Shown: positions 1 through 5,780 of the stretch, one piece after another | How the letters are laid out: every line of letters starts with the position of its first letter | Position numbering within the stretch: the first letter of the stretch is position 1 | From: JANMDU01 sp043755865 | GTDB lineage: Bacteria > Pseudomonadota > Gammaproteobacteria > Burkholderiales > Burkholderiaceae_C | NCBI GenBank assembly: GCA_043755865.1 | Contig: JAYUSD010000011.1 | Span: 1-13,844 of the forward strand | DNA length: 13,844 nucleotides | Reading direction: 5' to 3' | Notes under the pieces: generated by a model | What the model saw: the letters and a program-made list of their open reading frames with translations, nothing else | Told to the model about the DNA's origin: nothing | Database searches by the model: none | Program-made: the position numbers and the translations under genes

Positions 1-1574
1 TGAGTGATGTAGCGCCGCCTGCCAGAATAAAGTTTATTGTTGAATTTATGATCGTAAAAGGCTTCAATGAACGAAGAGTTAGCCACTGCCAACGCCAACC
101 AGAGTAAATTAAGTTCGCCTTTTTCTTCACATTGCAACCAATAGCATTCCCCGTTGACAACACCGCCATCCGTATCGATCCAGAAAATTGGCTTATCGGA
201 AATATCAGGAAACACAAGTTTAGGCGATGGCCATGCAGCAGGATCTTGCGGCACCCATAATTCATACCATTTACGACCTGCTTCAATGAGGTATGTGCGT
301 GCCTCAAGAGTATCACGGTGCTTTTCCAAGTAGCTTGCAGATTTAGGGTAATGGCTCAGATCAACAGCGGATCGACCATTCTCGGTTATCTCGTGTGGGT
401 ACAGGATTTCCTTAATATGGCTGGTATTTTCCGGCACGACGGCTTTGAAGCGACGTGCGCACTTTCGAGTGATCAATGGTCTAAGCAATTCAGGTCTTCC
501 GTCGGGAAGATTACTCCAGTCGTTACGAATGAAGACCGTATCTGCCGTCGATTTCACGCCGACTCTTATTTTTCCGATCCGCCGAAACGTATCCCACGTA
601 TTGGCTTCTACTGTTGCCAACCATTGATCCGTGGCTTCGGTTGCAATACGCCAAACACCCTCGGGGTCGCCGCCATTGTCGAGCAACCCATGACGAACTC
701 GAAAATTACGACCATCTGGAACTGCAATCACGGTGTCGTTATCTGCATTCAAGGCGGATAAAACATTATCAGCTACTGAAATCGCGGTGTCGTTCGTTTC
801 GTAAATTGATGAATAAGCAATTCCTTTAGTATGTGGATGTTGTATATCGAGTCTGCCACGCGCCAATATTACGGAAGGCAAAACTGCCGCATCGAAGAGT
901 TTAGTGTCACCAAGATCCCAAGCGTGCAAGATACGAAAGCGCGACAGCACGGAACGCCGAACTGCTTGACCTGATTTTGTAGTCATGAATCGGTTTGAGG
1001 TGATTACACCTGCGACGCCGTCATGTGCCAATACCTGAGAAATTCCTAGCAAGAATGGGTAGTAAAGATCAACACGGCCGGTCAATCCAAAATTTTGAGC
1101 GAGTTGCTGAGCCTGCTGCGCCCCCAATATTTGTGTGCGTACATATGGCGGATTAGCAATAACAAGATTGAAACGCTCCTGTACCTCGCCTGCCGAAAAA
1201 AGGTCTCCACCACCCTGCAGATTGAGAACGTGTTCCAGAAAATCCTTCTGCTCTAGGCGCACATCTATGTCTGGAAAATCTTGACGCAGACGCCAAGTTG
1301 CTAGTCGAATAGCTTCTGAATCAGTATCGTAGCCAACGGCTTCAACGCGCTTTCTGAATTCATGGGGCAAATTTTTAATTAATGCGTCAAGTAAGGCTCC
1401 GTCACCACATGCAGGATCAAGAACGCGTATTTTTCCGCTCTTTGGTAACTCAGCGAAATCTAGCATTTGCTTGGCTACAAACCTTGCAAAAACTACTGGT
1501 GTGTAGGTGACACCGTCAAGTTTTTGGCGGTCAACGTCGCTGTATCTCGGTGCGGTGATTACGGTGTCTAGCAT
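1..1574 (-). CDS. N6-adenine DNA methyltransferase, Eco57I/TaqI-like gamma class (C-terminus beyond window)
   Basis: Transfers methyl from S-adenosylmethionine to adenine N6 in a specific DNA site. 524 residues are visible from the ATG at 1574, and the frame is still open at position 1. The S-adenosylmethionine motif LDPACGDG is at residues 52-59 and the catalytic NPPY at 141-144. The order motif I, NPPY, then a long C-terminal recognition region is that of gamma-class enzymes (M.TaqI, M.Eco57I). Recognition-domain signatures are GVKSTADTVFI (339-349) and KLYSGRRRYIT at the window edge. The motif region begins near residue 20 with GVTYTP, so there is no N-terminal nuclease domain as in type IIG fusions; a separate endonuclease, if any, would lie left of the window. 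A TAG stop in frame just upstream fixes the start, though the ribosome site is weak. Two 60-base lines inside it count to 47% GC against 63% for one in the monooxygenase, which hints at transfer. It could be part of an R-M system or an orphan. Confidence 0.93.
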   Translation of the reverse strand, partial: MLDTVITAPRYSDVDRQKLDGVTYTPVVFARFVAKQMLDFAELPKSGKIRVLDPACGDGALLDALIKNLPHEFRKRVEAVGYDTDSEAIRLATWRLRQDFPDIDVRLEQKDFLEHVLNLQGGGDLFSAGEVQERFNLVIANPPYVRTQILGAQQAQQLAQNFGLTGRVDLYYPFLLGISQVLAHDGVAGVITSNRFMTTKSGQAVRRSVLSRFRILHAWDLGDTKLFDAAVLPSVILARGRLDIQHPHTKGIAYSSIYETNDTAISVADNVLSALNADNDTVIAVPDGRNFRVRHGLLDNGGDPEGVWRIATEATDQWLATVEANTWDTFRRIGKIRVGVKSTADTVFIRNDWSNLPDGRPELLRPLITRKCARRFKAVVPENTSHIKEILYPHEITENGRSAVDLSHYPKSASYLEKHRDTLEARTYLIEAGRKWYELWVPQDPAAWPSPKLVFPDISDKPIFWIDTDGGVVNGECYWLQCEEKGELNLLWLALAVANSSFIEAFYDHKFNNKLYSGRRRYIT

Positions 1575-1888
1575 TGGCAGGATCTAAATTGATACTTATA
1601 GTCATCATTTTACACCTTTGTATAGCTCTGTGTGAGTAAATTAGCTATCCAATTAATGGTCTTAATCGGTGTTCATAAAAATGCGCTTTGCTCTGTTTAT
1701 GAGTATCTGTTGTCAGCAGGTCGACAGACCAGGTCGAGAGCTTTCATAAACAAAGCCCTCGGCTTTTTCGGGCACGTTGCGTGGCAGGCGAGCGGGCCGC
1801 ATGAAACGGGGTTGGATACTCTGCAAACAGCGCTGCGCTGGGACAACCGATTCGGGCTATGCGCTTCGCGCCTTTTTCCAACCCATCA
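1575..1888. other. Gene-free stretch between methyltransferase and vapC
   Basis: This 314-base stretch separates the start of the methyltransferase from the end of vapC. It should hold the methyltransferase promoter (reading leftwards), but I see no clear -35/-10 pair. It contains repeat copy A (1714-1798). Short open frames here show no recognisable protein motif and lack ribosome sites. Confidence 0.6.
1714..1798. repeat. Repeat family A/B, copy A (left flank of vapBC)
   Basis: About 85 bases that align with 2782-2863 in the same orientation, roughly 75-80% identical by eye. Shared blocks include TCGACAGACC, the 19-base run CTCGGCTTTTTCGGGCACG, and GCAGGCGAG. Inside it, AAAGCC-CTC-GGCTTT forms a short hairpin followed by T residues. 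A longer stem pairs 1733-1745 with the bases around 1753-1765. On the minus strand this hairpin lies about 120 bases beyond the vapC stop, so it could end vapBC transcription. Its nature (mobile-element scar, terminator-bearing repeat or small RNA) is not known. Confidence 0.6.
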
Positions 1889-2272
1889 TTAAAACAACTC
1901 CACATCATCCATCGGGTAGTGCTTGCGGTTATGCGTCCACAGCGGGCAGCGGTGGGCTCGGGCAGTGGCAGCCAGCAGGTAGTCTTCTAGCGCGATGCCT
2001 TGAAAAGCCTTGGCGTATTGGTTGGCGTACAAGCCCGCCATGCGCCCGGTGTCACTATCCATGTCCACGTGTTGGCACAGGTCAAACAACGCCTCCACGT
2101 CTTTATGCTCACGTTTGAATGCGCCTGCATAGACCTCGGCCACTACGATGGGGCTGATCAGCATCGTGGTTTGCGCCTCTAGCAGCGCTAAAAAGCGCTC
2201 TACGACTGCGGGTGATTTTTTCAGTAAATCGATGACGATGTTGGTGTCCAGCACCAATCGTTCGGGCATCAT
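1889..2272 (-). CDS. vapC: VapC-family PIN-domain toxin (ribonuclease)
   Basis: Toxin of a type II toxin-antitoxin pair. VapC proteins are Mg-dependent endoribonucleases that cut tRNA or rRNA when the antitoxin is lost. The 127-residue protein is a complete PIN domain: LVLDTN with Asp9, VVAEVYAG with Glu46, and LEDYLLAATA with Asp97 supply the acidic metal-binding residues. It ends LWTHNRKHYP, the usual last PIN strand with histidine replacing the fourth acidic residue, a common variant. The start codon overlaps the vapB stop as ATGA (2269-2272), so the two are translationally coupled in the order antitoxin then toxin. The RNA target cannot be told from sequence. Confidence 0.93.
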   Translation of the reverse strand: MMPERLVLDTNIVIDLLKKSPAVVERFLALLEAQTTMLISPIVVAEVYAGAFKREHKDVEALFDLCQHVDMDSDTGRMAGLYANQYAKAFQGIALEDYLLAATARAHRCPLWTHNRKHYPMDDVELF

Positions 2273-2526
2273 GCGCCTTCACCCGTACGCAAAATGCGGC
2301 TTTTGCTGCGAATGCTGCGCACATAGCTCTCGGTATCTACCTTGGCAAAGCTTTGCAGAGGCTTTAAGCGGTCAAAGTATGCCCGCGCGTCGGCCACGGG
2401 GTCTTTTTGAATGTCCGCCTCCAGCTTGCGGCGAATCAGCTCAGACATGCTTACGCCTATGTTGCGGGCACGGGTTTTTAGGTGGTCGTACAGAGCATCT
2501 TGCAGATAAATTTGGGTGCGATGCAT
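2269..2526 (-). CDS. vapB: VapB-type ribbon-helix-helix antitoxin
   Basis: Neutralises the VapC toxin and probably represses the operon. The 85-residue protein opens with RTQIYLQDALYDHL followed by MSELIRRKL, the beta-strand and two helices of a CopG/Arc-type ribbon-helix-helix DNA-binding domain (about residues 3-38). The remaining tail, to LRTGEGA, is the likely VapC-binding segment. I chose the ATG at 2526 because GAGAG lies at suitable spacing upstream. A TTG four codons earlier (2538) is possible, but it sits against that ribosome site. A perfect palindrome lies 20 bases upstream of the ATG and fits autoregulation. Confidence 0.9.
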   Translation of the reverse strand: MHRTQIYLQDALYDHLKTRARNIGVSMSELIRRKLEADIQKDPVADARAYFDRLKPLQSFAKVDTESYVRSIRSKSRILRTGEGA

Positions 2527-2545
2527 GTGGACTCTCAATCACGAT

Positions 2546-2565
2546 GATGTATATAACTATACATC
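2546..2565. promoter_or_regulatory. Palindromic operator of vapBC
   Basis: Perfect inverted repeat GATGTATA-TAAC-TATACATC just upstream of vapB. On the minus strand it contains TATAGT, a plausible -10 box, so a bound antitoxin would block RNA polymerase. This is the usual arrangement for ribbon-helix-helix antitoxin operons. The palindrome is seen directly; its function is inferred. Confidence 0.7.
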
Positions 2566-2620
2566 AAGTTTGCTTGAGTGAATCAGCCTGATTGTGGATG
2601 ACAGAGCTTTTCTTGGCGCG

Positions 2621-2675
2621 TTTTAGGCCTTTAGCCGGCACAGAATATGCGCACAGTGCTATTAAATTAATAGAA
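2621..2675 (-). repeat. Three-hairpin intergenic repeat, copy R1
   Basis: The only copy in reverse orientation relative to R2, R3 and R4. Reading the minus strand it has CTATTA-ATT-TAATAG, then GCATA-TTC-TGTGC (one G-T wobble), then GCC-GGCTAAA-GGC. Columns align without gaps to the other copies over about 50 bases; the tail beyond is diverged. It lies upstream of vapBC, not within any gene. Confidence 0.75.
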
Positions 2676-2781
2676 AAAACGACGCGCCAACTAACCTGAT
2701 CCGCTACGTGATGGGTCTGAAAAAACGAAGTCTTTCTCGGTCGGGCGCGGCCAGACATGCAATCATCGCTACAAAAGATCA

Positions 2782-2863
2782 GCAGCTCGACAGACCAAGC
2801 CAAGAGCGCCTAAAAGAAAGACCTCGGCTTTTTCGGGCACGTCACGTAGCAGGCGAGTGGGTG
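2782..2863. repeat. Repeat family A/B, copy B (right flank of vapBC)
   Basis: Second copy of the element at 1714-1798, same orientation. The core hairpin is weakened (AAAGACCTCGGCTTT), but a longer stem AAGCCAAGAGC/GACCTCGGCTT can still form before a TTTTT run. It begins about 35 bases beyond the carboxylesterase stop (minus strand), comparable to copy A beyond vapC, so both copies occupy 3' flanks of minus-strand genes. Confidence 0.6.
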
Positions 2864-2890
2864 GTGTCAACGTTGAGCAATTCAAAACTA

Positions 2891-2910
2891 TTGCCAGATC
2901 AAGCTGGCAA
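2891..2910 (-). terminator. Hairpin over the carboxylesterase stop codon, likely terminator
   Basis: Perfect 7 bp inverted repeat TTGCCAG-CTTGAT-CTGGCAA on the minus strand, followed by TAGTTTTG. The TGA stop (2901-2899) is inside the loop, so the stem includes the last codons of the gene. The T-run is short and interrupted, so termination strength is uncertain. Confidence 0.55.
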
Positions 2911-3582
2911 TACAGACTGCAAAAAGCGGCTGATGTCTTTGATTTCTTGTGGGTGCAGGCTGTGCGGCATGGGATAAGCGTGCCACTGCACGGGGTGGCC
3001 GAGCGCGGCAAGTAGCTCGCGCGAATCTTCGCCGCGCGCGACTGGGACGACGGGGTCTTGCGTGCCGTGCGCCATGAAGATGGGTGTGGTGGCATTGGCG
3101 GTGTGGCGCTCGACGGGTAAGCGCTCTGCCAGCGGCAGGTAGCCCGACAAGGCCATGATGCCGGCGAGCTTATGCGGCAAGCGCAAGCCGGTGTGCAATG
3201 CCATCGCGCAACCTTGGCTAAAACCGGCCAGCACGATGTTCTCATATGCAATGCCTTGGGCTTCTTGGTCTTCAATCAGTGCCACGATCTCGCGCTCTGA
3301 TTTTTCAATGCCAGCGGCGTCTTGCTTGGATAAAAGATTTGCGCCAAATATGTCGTACCACGCTGGCATCACGTAACCGCCATTGACCGTGACCGGCATG
3401 CTGGGCGCGTGCGGGAAGATAAAGCGAATCGGCGCGCAGAGTGCTAAATCAATGTCGGGCACGAGGCCAGCAAAGTCGTTGCCATCGGCCCCCAGGCCGT
3501 GCAGCCAGATCACGGCGGCAGTGGGGTTGGGGGCGGATTCGACTTTGATGGCAGGGAGCAGTTTGGCTATGGGTTGGGTCAT
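2899..3582 (-). CDS. Serine carboxylesterase/phospholipase, alpha/beta hydrolase
   Basis: Hydrolyses short-chain carboxylic esters; relatives are the carboxylesterase/thioesterase family that includes bacterial YpfH and Pseudomonas EstB. The 227-residue protein has WLHGLGADGNDF near residue 26, the oxyanion-hole region. The nucleophile elbow GFSQG gives Ser122, GTQDPVVP gives Asp176 and MPHSL gives His207: a complete catalytic triad. The length is normal for the family. No signal peptide, so cytosolic. I took the ATG at 3582 (MTQPIAK); an in-frame TTG at 3612 would add ten residues of unlike composition. Divergent from the VOC gene, with a large palindrome between them. The physiological substrate is unknown. 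Confidence 0.9.
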   Translation of the reverse strand: MTQPIAKLLPAIKVESAPNPTAAVIWLHGLGADGNDFAGLVPDIDLALCAPIRFIFPHAPSMPVTVNGGYVMPAWYDIFGANLLSKQDAAGIEKSEREIVALIEDQEAQGIAYENIVLAGFSQGCAMALHTGLRLPHKLAGIMALSGYLPLAERLPVERHTANATTPIFMAHGTQDPVVPVARGEDSRELLAALGHPVQWHAYPMPHSLHPQEIKDISRFLQSVLPA

Positions 3583-3610
3583 CCTGTGGATTATCGCGCG
3601 GCAGGAAGGC

Positions 3611-3780
3611 AAAGGGAGCCTCTAAACAAGTCGTATCGGGCGTAGCGGATATGTCTTTGGGCGGTCTGCGTCGTTAAAAAAGCCTCGCTTTAGCACCGCT
3701 AAAGCTACATTTTTCGCCTCGCATCCCCTCCCAAATCCATACCCGCTCCATCCCGCCAACTTATTCAGAGCCCCCCTCGG
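3611..3780. repeat. Large imperfect palindrome (foldback/MITE-like) between divergent genes
   Basis: Left arm about 3611-3694, right arm about 3698-3780, separated by ACC. The centre GCTTTAGC-ACC-GCTAAAGC (3687-3705) is perfect. Outwards, the left arm reads GCGGATATGTCTTTGGGCGG (3645-3664) and the reverse complement of the right arm reads GCGGGTATGGATTTGGGAGG: 16 of 20 match. Further out, CTCTAAACAAG (3620-3630) pairs with CTCTGAATAAG (complement of 3760-3770), 9 of 11. The two arms need only small gaps. No transposase and no clear target-site duplication are seen. As RNA it would fold into one long rod in the leader of the carboxylesterase; it may also place a terminator-like stem between the two genes. 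Confidence 0.65.
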
Positions 3781-3827
3781 CGTGGGGGAAAGGCGGTCGT
3801 GTCTAAATTACGCATTAGTAAATCCGT

Positions 3828-3833
3828 TATGAT
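3828..3833 (+). promoter_or_regulatory. Possible -10 box of the VOC gene
   Basis: TATGAT, 5 of 6 matches to the sigma-70 -10 consensus, 23 bases before the VOC ATG. The -35 region is poor. ATTAGT occurs twice as a direct repeat around it (from 3815 and 3833), possibly regulator half-sites. Weak evidence. Confidence 0.3.
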
Positions 3834-3856
3834 TAGTGAAATTCTAGGATTCCGCC

Positions 3857-4498
3857 ATGCAAACCTACGCCATTCCAGAAAGCATGAAAGCCAGCCTGCC
3901 CGCCCCCGCGCAGGTGCAGCAGTTGCATCATTACGCTTACCGCGCCCGCGATGCAGAAGAGACGCGGAGTTTTTATGAAGATATTCTCGGGCTGCCGCTG
4001 TATCACATCATCCAGAGCGATATCGTGCCTTCTACCGGAGAGTTTTGCCCTTACACGCATTTCTTTTTCCGCTTGCAAGATGGCAGCTTTATTGCTTTCT
4101 TTGATTTGGGCGACGACACCGCCGCCGAGCCCAGCCCAAATACGCCCAAGTGGGTCAATCACATCAGCTTTCGCGTGAACACGGTCGCTGATTTGGAGGC
4201 GATGAAAGCGCGGTTGCAAGCGGCGCAAGTAGATGTATTGGGTGTGACGGATCACCATATTTTTAAAAGCATTTATTTCTTTGACCCCAATGGCATTCGC
4301 TTGGAATTGACTGCGCAATTGGCCGATGAATTTCAAATGCTGCAAGAAAGCCAAACTGCACATGCCCGGCTGGCCGAATGGACGGGGCGCAAAAAAGCTT
4401 GGCGTGTGGCGCGCGATGCCGCGCTGGCAAGCGGCCAAAGCGCGCCTGCACTCAAGCCGCAGAGCAATGATCGCCCAGAGTTGGTCGGGCAAGCTTGA
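3857..4498 (+). CDS. VOC-superfamily metalloprotein (glyoxalase/extradiol dioxygenase fold)
   Basis: Vicinal-oxygen-chelate protein of 213 residues. Two beta-alpha-beta-beta-beta modules are visible: LHHYAYRARD (23-32) with a ligand His25, SFIAFFDL (77-84) with Asp83, VNHISFRV (100-107) with His102, and GIRLELT (146-152) with Glu150. These positions match the metal ligands of glyoxalase and type I extradiol dioxygenases, Asp83 being a variant of the usual Glu. A charged, low-complexity tail follows from about residue 165. The ATG has AGGA seven bases upstream. It leads a co-directional run with a solute-binding protein and an aromatic monooxygenase, so ring cleavage or another step on an aromatic intermediate is a reasonable guess, but the substrate is unknown. 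Confidence 0.85.
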   Translation: MQTYAIPESMKASLPAPAQVQQLHHYAYRARDAEETRSFYEDILGLPLYHIIQSDIVPSTGEFCPYTHFFFRLQDGSFIAFFDLGDDTAAEPSPNTPKWVNHISFRVNTVADLEAMKARLQAAQVDVLGVTDHHIFKSIYFFDPNGIRLELTAQLADEFQMLQESQTAHARLAEWTGRKKAWRVARDAALASGQSAPALKPQSNDRPELVGQA

Positions 4499-4657
4499 TC
4501 TCACAGCAATCGCGCAGGCCATTGCCGCTGCATCAGAGTTGCTTCGGGAACACAACTTGCTTGAATAGTCAGCGAATACCCTGAGTGTTTGCCTTTGCAG
4601 GGCAACTAGACTGCAATGCCTTGCTTTTGACTGTCATAACCCCCGAGGATGTTAAGA

Positions 4658-5668
4658 ATGAACCCGACGCTGAAGGTGCTGCGCACCCGCTCCCTGAGCC
4701 ACATGGTGCTCGCCAAACTGTTGGGCTTCGTGCTTGCCGCTTTTTGGCTGGCAGCCCCCACTGCTGCACAAACCTATCCCACCAAACCCTTGCGCATGCT
4801 GGCAGGCTTTGGCGCTGGAGGCGGCTCGGATGCCATGCTGCGGCAGGTCAGCGCGCAAATGGCCAGCCAATTGGGTCAAACGGTGACGGTGGAAAATAAG
4901 CCTAGCGCTGGCTCACTCGCTGCGGCCACCGAGCTTGCCAAAGCGGCTGCCGATGGCTACACCGTTTTTGCGGCGGACAATGGTGTCATGGTCTACAACA
5001 CCGCACTGTATAAAAAGCTGCCCTATGACGCGGCTGCTTTGGCGCCGATTGGCGTGATGGTGCGCGCGCCTTTGCTGCTTGTTGCAAATCCAGCTGCGGG
5101 CTACAAGCATGTGAGAGACATGCTGGAAAAAGCCAAAACAGCGCAAACCAAGCTGGCTTACGCCTCGCCGGGTATCGGCAGCCCTTTTCATGTCGCCATG
5201 GAGGTGTTTAAAAATCGTGCGGATGTTAAGTTTGTGCGGGTGCCGTTTGGCAGCGATGCGGCGGCGCTTAAAGATGTGTTGGCAGGTCAAGTGGATTTGT
5301 CGGTCGTTGACTTGCCAAGCGCGTTGCCTTACATCCGCGCTGGAAAGCTTCAAGTGCTGGCTTCTTTTTCTAGTCGGCGCGTCAGTGTCGCGCCAGATGC
5401 GCCCGCTGTAAACGAGTTGGGCTACAAAGATGCGGAGGCTTACCTGTGGCAGAGCTTGGTGGTAGCCGCAGCGACGCCTAAAGAGATTCAAGCCCGTTTG
5501 AGCCAAGCCATGCAGGCGGCCTTGGCACAAGGTGCCGTGCGCAAAAATTTGCAAGATAACGGCTGGGAAATATTGGCCAGCGATGCACCTTTGATGAGCG
5601 CATTGATCGCTGCGGACAACCGTTTATGGCATCGCCTGATCAAAGAAGCTGGCATTTCTGCGGATTAA
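4658..5668 (+). CDS. Bug-type tripartite tricarboxylate transporter substrate-binding protein (TctC family)
   Basis: Periplasmic binding protein of 336 residues that captures small carboxylates for uptake or sensing. A signal peptide with basic start and hydrophobic core LLGFVLAAFWLAAPTAA (about 21-37) is likely cut before QTYPTKPLR, the classic mature start of Bug proteins. Family signatures follow: GFGAGGGSD, DGYTVFAADNG, YASPGIGSPFH, and LPYIRAGKLQVLA. Length is typical. I chose ATG 4658 because GAGG (4645-4648) sits nine bases upstream; the ATG at 4649 would abut that site. No membrane subunits (TctA/TctB) are nearby, normal for Bug proteins, which are often orphan in Burkholderiales. The gene lies 159 bases after the VOC gene and 112 before the monooxygenase; the ligand is probably the substrate of that pathway, by inference. 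Confidence 0.92.
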   Translation: MNPTLKVLRTRSLSHMVLAKLLGFVLAAFWLAAPTAAQTYPTKPLRMLAGFGAGGGSDAMLRQVSAQMASQLGQTVTVENKPSAGSLAAATELAKAAADGYTVFAADNGVMVYNTALYKKLPYDAAALAPIGVMVRAPLLLVANPAAGYKHVRDMLEKAKTAQTKLAYASPGIGSPFHVAMEVFKNRADVKFVRVPFGSDAAALKDVLAGQVDLSVVDLPSALPYIRAGKLQVLASFSSRRVSVAPDAPAVNELGYKDAEAYLWQSLVVAAATPKEIQARLSQAMQAALAQGAVRKNLQDNGWEILASDAPLMSALIAADNRLWHRLIKEAGISAD

Positions 5669-5714
5669 TCAAGGCAAATTAGGTTCCAAATCGACATAAC
5701 AGTTACACCACCGA

Positions 5715-5780
5715 TGCTATTAATATAATAGCAAGCAATGTATATTATATGCCGGCTAATGGTTGATTTATCGTAAAAAT
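5715..5780 (+). repeat. Three-hairpin intergenic repeat, copy R2 (forms the monooxygenase leader)
   Basis: TGCTATTA-ATA-TAATAGCA, then GTATA-TTA-TATGC (one wobble pair), then GCC-GGCTAAT-GGT, then a TTGATTT and A-rich tail. Gap-free 66-base alignment with R3 and R4. Its last base is the one before the monooxygenase ATG, so the repeat supplies the immediate upstream sequence of that gene. Confidence 0.8.

Larger units (their letters stand above)
2527..2898. other. Gene-free stretch upstream of vapBC
   Basis: This 372-base stretch contains the vapBC operator (2546-2565), repeat copy R1 (2621-2675), repeat copy B (2782-2863) and the outer base of the carboxylesterase terminator. Open frames across it have no recognisable motif and conflict with one another. 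No protein gene is called. Confidence 0.6.

Noticed and set aside
318..829. Plus-strand open frames opposite the methyltransferase
   Set aside because: The minus strand carries a continuous 524-residue frame with clear methylase motifs; the plus frames have no motifs.
2564..3275. Overlapping minus-strand frames over repeat B and the carboxylesterase end
   Set aside because: They cover repeats and overlap the carboxylesterase in another frame; no domain or ribosome site. The shared short peptide seen in copies A and B follows from the DNA repeat.
3687..3705. Stand-alone intrinsic terminator
   Set aside because: The perfect stem with following T-run looks like one, but it is the centre of a much larger palindrome and no gene ends nearby.
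3771..3788. CCCCC/GGGGG hairpin before the VOC gene as a regulator site
   Set aside because: A simple homopolymer stem with an 8-base loop and no T-tract; no further support.
3833..4555. 240-residue minus-strand frame opposite the VOC gene
   Set aside because: The plus frame has VOC metal ligands and a good ribosome site; the antisense frame is a by-product of GC-rich codon bias.
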